A program made the translations under genes and the position numbers. DNA of 64,000 bases. Origin: Cohnella terricola. Its GTDB lineage: Bacteria > Bacillota > Bacilli > Paenibacillales > Paenibacillaceae. Positions within the stretch are counted from its first letter, which is position 1. Every line of letters begins with the position of its first letter. Under the pieces are notes generated by a model. The model was given only the letters and a program-made list of their open reading frames with translations, was not told the origin of the DNA and searched no databases. Below, piece by piece: positions 19,912 to 27,559 of the stretch. The stretch spans positions 1-64,000 of the forward strand of contig NZ_VNJJ01000006.1 in NCBI RefSeq assembly GCF_007786475.1. Direction: 5' to 3'.

Positions 19912-19940
19912 ATACTAAAGAGTTTGATTTATGGAATCAA
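19912..19940 (-). promoter_or_regulatory. Promoter of the lacI-kinase-glycosidase operon
   Basis: On the minus strand TTGATT (19940-19935) and TAGTAT (19917-19912) are 17 bp apart. The promoter is placed between the two palindromic operators. Confidence 0.6.
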
Positions 19941-19959
19941 CCCCATTCTCCCGCTCAAT

Positions 19960-19981
19960 AAAGTTAAAGCGTTTTAACTTT
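19960..19981 (-). promoter_or_regulatory. LacI-type operator 2
   Basis: Arms AAAGTTAAAGC and GTTTTAACTTT form a palindrome with one mismatch. It is nearly identical to operator 1, and the centres are 86 bp apart, close to eight helical turns, which would allow repression by looping. Confidence 0.85.
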
Positions 19982-20041
19982 TGAGAGTATTATATTACGG
20001 AATGTAAGTGATGACAATAGGGGAATTTACTCCTTCCCTCG

Positions 20042-20071
20042 TTGACATCCGCATGCGAACGCAAGGACAAT
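20042..20071 (+). promoter_or_regulatory. Possible promoter of the HAD phosphatase gene
   Basis: TTGACA (20042-20047) and GACAAT (20066-20071) with an 18-bp spacer, 34 bp upstream of the ATG. The -35 is perfect, the -10 moderate. Confidence 0.45.
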
Positions 20072-20104
20072 AGAAATAGAATGGATTCAGGAGGACTGGA
20101 CACC

Positions 20105-20890
20105 ATGGGTTTGAATGGGATAGACGGACTAATTATCGATCTGGACGGCACGATATACCTCGGAGCGAAAGCCATCGACGGCGCTCGCGAGACGTTGGAG
20201 CATATCCGGTCAGTCGGCAAGAAGGTCGTGTTCCTAAGCAACAGAGGCAACTATTCCCGTAAAATGTGCCAGGATAAGCTGCGCGTTTTGGGGATTCCGG
20301 CTGCGGAAGAAGAAATCGTGCTAACTTCTACCGTGACGGCTGCTTACTTGCTGGAGCATGATCCGGATAGCCAAGCATGGCTTCTGGGAGACCCCGGATT
20401 GCGGGAGGAGTTTGTCAGCCATGGCGTCAAGCTGGCGGCCACGCCCGAAGAAGCCGATTGGCTCGTCATTACGCTGCATGAGACTTTGACGTACGCGGAG
20501 CTGAATTCCGCTTTCCGCGCTGCCCGCCACGGCGCGAAAATCATCGTCACGAACGAAGACAAGACGTTTCCCGGGGACGGGGGAGAAAACATCGACGTCG
20601 GCGGACTCATCGCCGCGATCGTCAGTACGACAGGCGCGAGCGTATCCGTCGTCGTCGGCAAGCCCTCGGCGTACATGTCGGATGCGGCCTTGCGCTCATT
20701 GCGGCTCCCCCCGGAACGCTGCCTGGTGATCGGAGACAGCCTGCATTCCGACATCGCCCTCGGCAAGCGCGCGGGCATTCGAACGGCGCTCGTGCTAAGC
20801 GGGTCGACTTCCCTCGAACAGGCGGAAGACGCGGAAGAGCGACCGGACTTCATCTGGGAATCGATTGCCGATATTCGCACCATGCTGTAA
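20105..20890 (+). CDS. HAD-IIA family phosphatase (NagD-like)
   Basis: A 261-residue haloacid-dehalogenase-fold hydrolase. Motif I is LIIDLDGTIYLG (nucleophile Asp), motif II lies in VVFLSNRGNYSRK, the conserved lysine in VVGKPSAYM, and motif III/IV is CLVIGDSLHSDIALGKRAGI. The NagD/AraL group dephosphorylates sugar phosphates or p-nitrophenyl phosphate in vitro. The ATG at 20105 follows AGGAGG. It is divergent from the LacI operon, and operator 2 lies 60 bp upstream of its -35, so shared control is possible but unproven. Confidence 0.85.
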   Translation: MGLNGIDGLIIDLDGTIYLGAKAIDGARETLEHIRSVGKKVVFLSNRGNYSRKMCQDKLRVLGIPAAEEEIVLTSTVTAAYLLEHDPDSQAWLLGDPGLREEFVSHGVKLAATPEEADWLVITLHETLTYAELNSAFRAARHGAKIIVTNEDKTFPGDGGENIDVGGLIAAIVSTTGASVSVVVGKPSAYMSDAALRSLRLPPERCLVIGDSLHSDIALGKRAGIRTALVLSGSTSLEQAEDAEERPDFIWESIADIRTML

Positions 20891-20933
20891 CTTCTGGAGG
20901 GATGAACGATGACATTCACTGGCTGACACTCCC

Positions 20934-21545
20934 TCACCCGTCACTCCTCGATTTAAATACCGGCACCTCGATAGAATCCGTGCCCATACTCTTTGCGCCG
21001 TCTTTTTCCTCCGAGCCGACTTCCACGCCGATATGGAGCGGCGTGGAACGAGACACCGTCTTTTTATCGGGGACCAGATCGATCACGATCGTTCCTTTGC
21101 CGCCTCCGATCGGGGTATAGGAACGGTCTCTTGCGACTTCGATCATTGCGCGCCATCGCGAATCTGCCGACGCTGTCGTCCAAGTCGAGACGTAGTCGGC
21201 AGGTTTCGCTTCCGTATTTTCGGGATAATCGCTGACGATATCAGAAACCCGCCAGCCGAGCGGGACATAGAAGGCAACGCCTCCCCAATCCGCCGGATCC
21301 ACCTCGATCCGAGCCACGATCTGTATCCGCTCGGCAGTCGCTTCATTTCCATAGACAAATACAGTGCCCTCCGCCAACGTTTGCAGATGGGCGGTATCGG
21401 CACTCACGTGAAAGCTTTCGACCTGAACGATCTTCTCGTTGACCGTCGCCGCATTGGGATTTTGCTTCGAATGCCATAGAACGGCGACCGCCACGATTAC
21501 TGCGACTAATGCGAACGAAATAATGAGTCCCGTTTTCTTCTTCAA
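20934..21545 (-). CDS. Exported or membrane-anchored hypothetical protein
   Basis: A 203-residue protein with a positively charged N-terminus and one hydrophobic helix (KKKTGLIISFALVAVIVAV, about 2-24), then a beta-rich outer domain (VQVESFHVSADTAHL, GGVAFYVPLGWRVSDI). No family was recognised. The start is taken as TTG at 21545 because GAGGTCAGG precedes it and no ATG fits; the alternative is a long upstream extension through the htpX terminator. It is convergent with the HAD gene. Confidence 0.55.
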   Translation of the reverse strand: MKKKTGLIISFALVAVIVAVAVLWHSKQNPNAATVNEKIVQVESFHVSADTAHLQTLAEGTVFVYGNEATAERIQIVARIEVDPADWGGVAFYVPLGWRVSDIVSDYPENTEAKPADYVSTWTTASADSRWRAMIEVARDRSYTPIGGGKGTIVIDLVPDKKTVSRSTPLHIGVEVGSEEKDGAKSMGTDSIEVPVFKSRSDG

Positions 21546-21565
21546 GCACCTGACCTCGCTTATAA

Positions 21566-21606
21566 AAACAGCTCCACCGCGGCTTCGACCGTGAATGGAG
21601 CTGTTT
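21566..21606 (-). terminator. Terminator of htpX
   Basis: On the minus strand AAACAGCTCCA pairs with TGGAGCTGTTT (11 bp, 19-nt loop) followed by TTATAAG, just past the htpX stop. It also lies directly before the next minus-strand gene start. Confidence 0.85.
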
Positions 21607-21632
21607 GGGGTTCTGGCTGTCAATTGGCCTAT

Positions 21633-22511
21633 TTAGCTGGCTTGCAGACGGCGAATTCTTTCTTCCAGATCCGGGTGCGTAGAGAACAGCGCGCTGCGTT
21701 TTTTGCCGCTGATCTGCAAAGTGGAGACCGCGGTTTGCTGGCTGTCATTCATACGTTCTTGATAAGCTTGCAATCCGCGAAGCGCGTGAATCATCTTGTC
21801 CTTGCCAGCTAGATGCGCCCCGCCGGCATCGGCATGGAACTCGCGGTATCTGGAATACGCAAGCACGACCAAGCTTCCCAAAATGGAGAAGACGATCTGG
21901 AAGACGATCACGGCGATAAAATGAACGATCGGAGCGACTTCGTCTTTGACGAACCGGGATACCGCCCATGCGGCAATACGCGACAGGAAGACGACGAACG
22001 TATTCACAACGCCTTGCAGCAGCGTCATCGTGACCATATCTCCGTTCGCGATATGCGCGACCTCATGTCCGATAATCGCCTCGACCGCGTCTGCGTCCAA
22101 TTCGTCCAACAAGCCAGTCGACACGGCGACCAGCGAACGTTTTCTCGATGGGCCGGTCGCGAACGCGTTCACTTCATTCGATTCGTAGATCCCGACCTCC
22201 GGCATATGGGTCAGCCCCGCTGCGCGGGACAAACGGTGAACCATATCGACGATCTGGCGTTCCCCGCTGGAAAGATTCCCGTTCGGGTTCAGTACATGAA
22301 CGTTCATCATCCACTTGGCTACCATGCGCGAGATGGCCAGCGAGATCAAAGCCCCTGTAAACCCGACGATCGCGCTGAAAATCAGCAGCGACATAAAATC
22401 GATTCCGCCGGAGTCGTTCAGATACGACCCGACTCCGAACACGGAAAGAATGATGCCGATTGTCAGCATGACTAGCAAGTTCGTTAAAATAAACAATAGA
22501 ATGCGTTTCAT
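21633..22511 (-). CDS. htpX: Membrane zinc metalloprotease HtpX
   Basis: A 292-residue M48-family protease that degrades misfolded membrane proteins. Two N-terminal transmembrane helices (about 4-24 and 38-60) precede the catalytic site [14 protein letters not shown] (HExxH, about 140). Two further helices follow ([35 protein letters not shown]), and the third zinc ligand is the Glu of [14 protein letters not shown]. Length is standard. The gene is single, with its own terminator. Confidence 0.93.
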   Translation of the reverse strand: MKRILLFILTNLLVMLTIGIILSVFGVGSYLNDSGGIDFMSLLIFSAIVGFTGALISLAISRMVAKWMMNVHVLNPNGNLSSGERQIVDMVHRLSRAAGLTHMPEVGIYESNEVNAFATGPSRKRSLVAVSTGLLDELDADAVEAIIGHEVAHIANGDMVTMTLLQGVVNTFVVFLSRIAAWAVSRFVKDEVAPIVHFIAVIVFQIVFSILGSLVVLAYSRYREFHADAGGAHLAGKDKMIHALRGLQAYQERMNDSQQTAVSTLQISGKKRSALFSTHPDLEERIRRLQAS

Positions 22512-22649
22512 TGTGTCCTCCTACTATCGTTAGGTAGAATGATTTTCCATGCTCTTCCTGATTATAGCGTATTTCCTAGGCAACGCGGGTTGTTTTTTCC
22601 TCTTTTCGGCCGCTTTCGCCACGGCTTACTTACATTTACGTAACAGGCG

Positions 22650-22775
22650 GGCATGTCGTTTCAAAAAATTCTCGTTCGCACGTTCCCCCGACATTCGTCC
22701 CACCAAGGCACTTTTTTGGCCCTCATTCGCACCTTCCCCCGTCAACCGTCTCGCCAAGGCACTTTTTTGGCCTTG
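22650..22775. repeat. 51-bp repeat with CCAAGGCACTTTTTTGGCC core
   Basis: CCAAGGC begins at 22703 and at 22754, exactly 51 bp apart. The spacer TTCGCAC.TTCCCCCG is also repeated, and a decayed copy precedes it (TTCGCACGTTCCCCCG near 22675). The core forms a short GCCAA/TTGGC stem. It lies between the htpX start and the terminator of the next upstream gene. Confidence 0.85.
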
Positions 22776-22786
22776 AAACGCAAAAA

Positions 22787-22808
22787 GGACGACCGCGTTC
22801 GGCCGCCC
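22787..22808 (-). terminator. Terminator of the 157-residue hypothetical gene
   Basis: On the minus strand GGGCGGCC pairs with GGTCGTCC (two G-U pairs) around a 6-nt loop and is followed by TTTTTGCG. It lies 17 bp past the stop. Confidence 0.75.
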
Positions 22809-22824
22809 TTCCCATCGTTCGCCG

Positions 22825-23298
22825 CTATACGCGGCTGAAGCCTTCTTCTTGCAGATACTCCACCGCTTCTTCGCGAGTCTCGAAAGCCATCTCGAGATTC
22901 AACCCCGCGAACAAGTACCACATGTCGTCCTCGAACTGCAAAGAAAGCTCTTCTCCCTCAGGGTTTCGCCATTTCTCTTCCAGTCCTCCGGCCTCTTGTC
23001 CCTCGCCCAGAGACGTACCATCGTCGGACAACGAGCGGATCGAACGCTCCACAAGATCCCGAAGCTCATCCGCGCCATAATCGCGAACGTTTACGAAACC
23101 TTTGTCGTCCGTCTCGACCCCGCCGATCTCCGCCGCGTAGACGTATCCGTTGCCGTTCGGATGAAAATGAAAGCCTACATTCTTCTTATCCGTTACGCTC
23201 CCGGCGTAGTGAAAATTCACTCTGCCCAGCGACACGTCCCTGCGTTCCAACTGCGGGAAAGTCTCCATAATCGCCAGCTTTTGTTCGAAATCTAACAT
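22825..23298 (-). CDS. Hypothetical acidic protein
   Basis: A 157-residue soluble, strongly acidic protein. It starts MLDFEQKLAIMETFPQLERR and has HFHPNGNGYVYAAEI, the only Gly-rich strand motif, near residue 45. No signal peptide, membrane helix or known family was recognised. It is bounded by its own terminator and followed by a hairpin repeat. Confidence 0.6.
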   Translation of the reverse strand: MLDFEQKLAIMETFPQLERRDVSLGRVNFHYAGSVTDKKNVGFHFHPNGNGYVYAAEIGGVETDDKGFVNVRDYGADELRDLVERSIRSLSDDGTSLGEGQEAGGLEEKWRNPEGEELSLQFEDDMWYLFAGLNLEMAFETREEAVEYLQEEGFSRV

Positions 23299-23337
23299 TG
23301 CCCAACCGCCTCGCCTATAAGTATTGCCTTGATTATA

Positions 23338-23964
23338 TCATATCCGTCCGGCCGGTTCGGAAACCTCCGCATCCCTGGTAAACCGCGCTTCGATCTTCTT
23401 GCTGATCCACAGGGATACGCCTACGAACAGCACGACGTAGATCAATTCGAACGGACGCTCGATGAATCGCCTGAAGTCGTGTCCGATAATGGACACCGAC
23501 ATAACCATGATCGCCTTGCCGAATAGAATCGCGATAAAAAACGACCGAATTCGCATCTGCGCGATCGCCGCGGCAATATTGATAACCACGAACGGGCCGA
23601 CCGGAAAGATACTCAGCAGAAACACGTAACTGAACGCGTTGCGGCGTATCCAGGTCAGGCTTTTCTGCACCTTCGGCTTGCGGGCGAAGCGCACGAAGTA
23701 AGGATGTCCCGCGATCCGGCGCACGATCAGGAACGTCGCCAGACATCCGGCTACGATCCCGATCCAGGAATAGAGAAAACCGAGCCACAAACCGTAAACG
23801 GCCGCGTTTACCCCGACGATTAGAATCGTGGGCAGCGGCGGCACGAACGACTTCAAGAACGTCAACGCGATTCCGGGGAAAGGACCGAAATCGCGGTAAC
23901 GTTCCAATAAATTGGTCAAGTTCTCTTCTGTAATGTTGGAGAGGATGTCCGATACGATGCTCAT
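23338..23964 (-). CDS. TVP38/TMEM64 (DedA-like) membrane protein
   Basis: A 208-residue polytopic membrane protein. The family core runs from GIALTFLKSFVPPLPTILIV through AAVYGLWLGFLYSWIG to FVVINIAAA, with GPF and FPVGPF turns typical of the SNARE-associated/DedA superfamily. Some members are lipid scramblases or transporters; the substrate here is unknown. There are about five hydrophobic segments, with a positively charged linker between the third and fourth (RRIAGHPYFVRFARKPKVQK). Confidence 0.82.
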   Translation of the reverse strand: MSIVSDILSNITEENLTNLLERYRDFGPFPGIALTFLKSFVPPLPTILIVGVNAAVYGLWLGFLYSWIGIVAGCLATFLIVRRIAGHPYFVRFARKPKVQKSLTWIRRNAFSYVFLLSIFPVGPFVVINIAAAIAQMRIRSFFIAILFGKAIMVMSVSIIGHDFRRFIERPFELIYVVLFVGVSLWISKKIEARFTRDAEVSEPAGRI

Positions 23965-24240
23965 CTTGGGGCTAGCACCTTTTCCGATTTGATGAGCCTA
24001 TTATAACATTAGTCCGACTATCCGATGCCATTGCAAATCTTACAATCCTCGTACTTCGTGAACAGCCGCTTGATTTGCAGCTTCCGACCACTGGCCCCCA
24101 AACTCCCCTTACCTATCGGCATCAAGCGTATAAAGATAAAATTGAAAAATGACCGCCAACAACGATCGCGATACTGATCAAAAGAAACACTATCGTAATC
24201 AGTATAGACATTTCCTCACCTCACTAGTCGGATTTGACGG

Positions 24241-24436
24241 CTCACTCTAACGGAACTCAGAGCCGCTATTTCATCGAAATCCATGTTACTCAAAATCTAA
24301 CGGACGTCGGAGACCTTATGGGGGTCCGAAAAGCATGAATCCAGCCTGTTTCGAGCGAATAGCGACTGTCAGTTCCGTTAGGATTCGGACCAGCGGATGT
24401 TCGGGCAAATAAGGGCTGTCAGTTCCGTTAGCCTAG
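24241..24436. repeat. CTAACGGA repeat element in two inverted pairs
   Basis: TAACGGA occurs at 24248 and 24298 (50 bp apart), and its reverse complement TCCGTTA at 24374 and 24424 (again 50 bp apart). The four units therefore form two pairs pointing at each other. Flanks are conserved (ACTGACAG, CGCTATTT, TCGAAA). It is non-coding, between the TVP38-type gene start and the candidate small RNA. Confidence 0.85.
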
Positions 24437-24465
24437 GCGGGGGCGGTTCTGGCAAAATCAAAACA

Positions 24466-24566
24466 CAAAAAAACGAGCCACTCTTACCTTCGTCAGAGAT
24501 GTAAGAGCGACTCGTGTTGTATGATGAGCGTAAACAGAGGAAATCTTCGGTTGCCGACGCATTGTT
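24466..24566 (-). ncRNA. Candidate small RNA of about 100 nt
   Basis: On the minus strand a strong promoter (see 24573-24602) would start a transcript near 24566. It would end at a terminator with stem CGAGTCGCTCTTAC/GTAAGAGTGGCTCG (24514-24501 with 24487-24474, two G-U pairs) and seven U. No convincing ribosome binding site precedes the only ATG, and no gene follows within 500 bp. A free-standing regulatory RNA fits better than a leader. The target is unknown. Confidence 0.55.
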
Positions 24567-24572
24567 CTCTCT

Positions 24573-24602
24573 ATTATAAGTCAATCGGCCTCCCTCTGTT
24601 AA
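24573..24602 (-). promoter_or_regulatory. Strong promoter of the candidate small RNA
   Basis: On the minus strand TTAACA (24602-24597) and a perfect TATAAT (24578-24573) with an 18-bp spacer. Confidence 0.65.
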
Positions 24603-24624
24603 TCCAACCCGGGAGCCAAAAAAA

Positions 24625-24648
24625 CGGAGTCCCGCTAAGGGATCTCCG
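24625..24648 (-). terminator. Terminator of the spore protein gene
   Basis: On the minus strand CGGAG-A-TCCC pairs with GGGA-CTCCG and is followed by seven T. It lies 12 bp past the stop at 24661. Confidence 0.85.
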
Positions 24649-24660
24649 CTTTTTCGCCGA

Positions 24661-24942
24661 TTAGGGCTTATTGGTCAGTTTTTCTTGTGCGAGCCGAATC
24701 ATTTCCCGTACCATCGAGCCGCCGATCTTGCCGCCGACCATTCCGGCTTCCTCCGTCGTCAGCTTGCCGTTATTTCCCCGTTGCAGGGGTACGCCGAGAT
24801 CCTCCGCGACCTCGTACTTCACGTCGTCAGGCCTCGCCGGATCGACCGAATAGCCCTCCTTGCGCATGACGTCCGCCTTTAACGCGGTAACGCCTTCTTC
24901 CGCGCCCGGTATGACCAGCTTCCTCCTTCTTGCCATCTCCAT
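24661..24942 (-). CDS. Alpha/beta-type small acid-soluble spore protein
   Basis: A 93-residue DNA-binding protein of the dormant spore core. The conserved central block YEVAEDLGVPL contains the region cut by the germination protease GPR (EIASEFGV in classical members), and EEAGMVGGKIGGSMVREMI is the second family block. An N-terminal extension (MARRRKLVIPGAEEGVTALK) makes it longer than the usual 60-70 residues. The ATG at 24942 follows GGAGG. Transcription by a forespore sigma factor is expected from the family; no such promoter was identified with confidence. Confidence 0.9.
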   Translation of the reverse strand: MEMARRRKLVIPGAEEGVTALKADVMRKEGYSVDPARPDDVKYEVAEDLGVPLQRGNNGKLTTEEAGMVGGKIGGSMVREMIRLAQEKLTNKP

Positions 24943-25020
24943 GCTCGCCTCCGTTCGTTTCATTGGTAACCAAGGCGATAATTAGACTTTCCTATCTTTC
25001 GCGGATTTATCCGAATCCGT

Positions 25021-26871
25021 CTATTGTTCGCTTTCCGTCATCCACTGCTCGTATAGTCGATCCAGCCTTTCCCGAAGAATCTCCAACTCAACAACGCCGA
25101 CGTCGCAGTCCGCCAATCGCCGTTCCAACACTGCAATCTCCGCCTCCAGCCGCTCCCCGAGTGGGGCAGCAACTTCGCTTCGTGAATCAGAGGCCTTCCG
25201 ACGGCTCTGACTCGGGCTGGAAACCCGCTCCTTTCGAGGTTTCGGCTTATCCGTACTCTTGGCCTTATACTCGTCGAAGTCGCCCAAGTATACATGGATG
25301 CTTCCGCGGTCGAGCTCCCATATTTTCCGCGCGAGCCGGTTGATCAAGTACCTATCGTGGGTGACCGCGAGAATCGTGCCCGGGAATTCCTCCAAACTTT
25401 CCTCCAACGCTTCGCGCGACGCGATATCCATATGATTCGTCGGTTCGTCCAGAATCAGCAGGTTCGGTTTCTTCAGCACGAGCAAAGCGAGCCGCAGTCG
25501 GGTCCATTCCCCTCCGGACAACAGGCTCACGGGCTTGAACACTTCCGCGCCATAGAACAGATAGGCGGCCAATCGCGATCTTGCCTCCCCTTCCTCCATG
25601 CCGGCCTCCTGACGGAAATATTCAAGGACTGACTGTTTGGGATCGCCGGGATACTCTTGTTGGGCCAAGTAACCGACTTCCACCCTTGAACCGAGCGTCA
25701 TTTCCCCTTCATCCGCAGACGTCTCCCCGAGGATTAGCTTCAACAGCGTCGATTTGCCGGAGCCGTTCGGCCCGATCAGCATGACCTTTTCCCCGTATTC
25801 AAGCTTACCGGAAGCTCTGTCCAACACGATGCTTTCCCCGTACCGCTTGCTTACGCCTTCGAAAGAGACGACTTGTTTCCCCGACCGATCGGACGGCTTC
25901 AGTTCGAACTCGGCTTCTTTGCGATCAATCGCGGGACGCTTCAGCTTCTCCATCCGGTCAAGCGCCTTCTGCATGGATGCCGCCCTGCGGAAAAACTTTC
26001 CGTTATCGCCGATCCTGCCCCATTCCATCAATCTCGCGATGGTCTCGCGCATTTTCTTGATTTTCTTCTGCTGTTCCTGGTAATCGGCGAATTCCTGAAG
26101 CAGAAGCTCTTCCTTCTCCTTCACATACTTCGAATAGTTCGCGTGGAATACCGTCGATTCACCGTCTTCGAGTTCAACGATCTTGGTCACGACGCGGTCT
26201 AGAAAATATCGATCATGAGAGACAATCAGGCAAGCTCCGTCATATTTCGTTAGAAATTCCTCTAACCACTCGACGCCGCGCATGTCCAGATGGTTGGTCG
26301 GCTCGTCGAGCAACAACAGCTCGGGCTTGCGGATCAGCTGCGAAGCCAACCCGACTTTGGTCTTCTCTCCCCCAGAGAGCGACGCGTAATCCCGTCCGTA
26401 CCAGTCCCGAGCAATGCCCAAGCCTCCGGCAACCTGATCGATGCGGGCGTCAAGCTCGTAACCACCTTCCCGCTCGAAAAACTCCTGCAGCGCGGAATAG
26501 CGCTTGAGCAGCGTCTCCAGCCTCTCGGGCCGAACGGACGCGTCCGACATTCCCGCTTCAAGCTTGGCCATCTCCGTCCGGCAGTCGAACAAATCTTTCA
26601 ACCCGAGAGCAAGTACATCATAGATGGTGTGGGGCTCGTCGCTGACAGGGATTTGCGCCAAATACCCGATCCGTGCCTCCTTGCGTACGGTTAGCAGCCC
26701 TTCATCGGGCGTATCGATTTTAGCGATCAGGCGCATCAGAGTCGTTTTGCCGCTTCCGTTGCGGCCGACTAACCCGGCCTTCTCCCCGTGATGAAGCTCG
26801 AAAGTGACGTTCTCGAGCACAAGCTGGGCGGTATTATATTTTTTAACGTTTTGGCAATTGATCGTTAACAT
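25021..26871 (-). CDS. ABC-F family ATPase, probable antibiotic ribosome-protection type
   Basis: A 616-residue soluble protein with two ABC ATPase domains and no membrane segment. Walker A motifs are GRNGSGKTTL (about 38) and GPNGSGKSTLL. Signatures are LSGGEKTKV and LSGGEWTRL, Walker B sites LLLDEPTNHLD and LILDEPTNHMD. The linker between the domains (after VFHANYSKYVKEKEELLLQ) is long and charged, as in ABC-F factors that enter the ribosomal E site. The ATG at 26871 starts at the conserved MLTINCQNVKKY; a longer frame to 26958 crosses a terminator and is rejected. A leader ORF and attenuator upstream match the control of drug-inducible members such as VmlR and Vga. Confidence 0.9.
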   Translation of the reverse strand: MLTINCQNVKKYNTAQLVLENVTFELHHGEKAGLVGRNGSGKTTLMRLIAKIDTPDEGLLTVRKEARIGYLAQIPVSDEPHTIYDVLALGLKDLFDCRTEMAKLEAGMSDASVRPERLETLLKRYSALQEFFEREGGYELDARIDQVAGGLGIARDWYGRDYASLSGGEKTKVGLASQLIRKPELLLLDEPTNHLDMRGVEWLEEFLTKYDGACLIVSHDRYFLDRVVTKIVELEDGESTVFHANYSKYVKEKEELLLQEFADYQEQQKKIKKMRETIARLMEWGRIGDNGKFFRRAASMQKALDRMEKLKRPAIDRKEAEFELKPSDRSGKQVVSFEGVSKRYGESIVLDRASGKLEYGEKVMLIGPNGSGKSTLLKLILGETSADEGEMTLGSRVEVGYLAQQEYPGDPKQSVLEYFRQEAGMEEGEARSRLAAYLFYGAEVFKPVSLLSGGEWTRLRLALLVLKKPNLLILDEPTNHMDIASREALEESLEEFPGTILAVTHDRYLINRLARKIWELDRGSIHVYLGDFDEYKAKSTDKPKPRKERVSSPSQSRRKASDSRSEVAAPLGERLEAEIAVLERRLADCDVGVVELEILRERLDRLYEQWMTESEQ

Positions 26872-26924
26872 GAGGGTTCCTCCTATTGAAGGTCCTCCAC
26901 CTTGCTTTGGAAAATATAAAAAGA

Positions 26925-26947
26925 GCGTAGGGAAAAATTCCCTACGC
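26925..26947 (-). terminator. Attenuator terminator before the ABC-F gene
   Basis: On the minus strand GCGTAGGG pairs with CCCTACGC around AATTTTT, followed by TCTTTTTATATTTT. It stands between the leader ORF stop and the ABC-F start, so full-length transcription requires read-through. Confidence 0.9.
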
Positions 26948-26964
26948 CCTGTGTTCATCCGTTC

Positions 26965-27124
26965 AGGTCAAGGTAGGAGCCTTTTCGCGAGTTGTGAAAT
27001 CGTATGGTCGTTAATGGACAGACTTCTCCCGTCTGAACGCAAACCATGAACGATGCCGGCCATTGCCAAGGGCAACCGGCTAACTTGGTTATTCACGAAC
27101 TCTCGGTTCATCCTACCTTCACCT
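26965..27124 (-). promoter_or_regulatory. Ribosome-controlled attenuation leader of the ABC-F gene
   Basis: Segment 1 (27124-27111, AGGTGAAGGTAGGA on the minus strand) covers the leader-ORF ribosome binding site and the first base of its ATG. Segment 2 (26978-26965, TCCTACCTTGACCT) covers its last codons and stop. They are complementary over 14 bases with one mismatch. Segment 2 can instead pair (TCCTAC with GTAGGG) with the 5' arm of the terminator at 26925-26947. Pairings 1:2 and 3:4 would stop transcription; 2:3 would allow it. Confidence 0.7.
26968..27111 (-). CDS. 47-residue leader peptide of the ABC-F gene
   Basis: On the minus strand AGGAGGT (27127-27121) lies 9 nt before an ATG at 27111, the best ribosome binding site in the region. 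The 47-codon frame begins MNREFVNNQVSRLP and ends ISQLAKRLLP. The stop is followed after 20 nt by the attenuator stem. Such translated leaders sense ribosome stalling by antibiotics. The peptide itself matches nothing recognised and may matter only for its position. Confidence 0.75.
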   Translation of the reverse strand: MNREFVNNQVSRLPLAMAGIVHGLRSDGRSLSINDHTISQLAKRLLP

Positions 27125-27190
27125 CCTCTAATCAATTATCCCAACGATAACATGGCTGCCTCGCATGAAGCAAGCCCCTAAGCGAACTTC

Positions 27191-27559
27191 TTACAGCTCG
27201 GACGGTTCTTGGCCGCGATTCGGCTCGTCGGTTTCCACGTACCGTCTGAGGGCGTCGAGCTTGTTCTCCCAGAACCGCTCATAGAAGGCCAGCCAGCTCT
27301 TGAGCTCCCGAAGAGGGTCCGCATCCATCCGGTAACGCGTTTCCCTGCCGACCTTCCGCTCCTTGACCAGCCCGGCGTCCGCCAGGATGCGAAGATGCTT
27401 AGAGACCGCGGGTCGGGTCATCGGAAAATGGCTGCTGATCGCGTTCACCGGCATCTCCCCGTCGACAAGCAGGCGAAGCAGCCCGCGGCGGGTCGGGTCC
27501 GCAATCGCCTGAAATACGTCGTGCTTCTGCTCGGCGGCAGCGGCATTATCTCTCGACAT
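27191..27559 (-). CDS. ArsR family winged-helix regulator
   Basis: A 122-residue repressor-type protein. The HTH region runs from VFQAIADPTRRGLLRLLVDG through VNAISSHFPMTRPAVSKHLRIL to the wing residues VKERKVGRETRY. No metal-binding cysteine motif is present. It belongs to the group that is paired with AHSA1-type proteins. Its 5' end overlaps the 3' end of the AHSA1 gene by 14 bp, so the two are co-translated. Confidence 0.9.
   Translation of the reverse strand: MSRDNAAAAEQKHDVFQAIADPTRRGLLRLLVDGEMPVNAISSHFPMTRPAVSKHLRILADAGLVKERKVGRETRYRMDADPLRELKSWLAFYERFWENKLDALRRYVETDEPNRGQEPSEL

Noticed and set aside
24122-24211. Small hydrophobic peptide on the minus strand starting at 24211 behind GAGGTGAGG
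   Set aside because: The frame stops after 10 codons (TGA at 24181-24179).
26872-26958. N-terminal extension of the ABC-F protein to 26958
   Set aside because: It would translate through the terminator stem and its U run; the ATG at 26871 is the conserved start.
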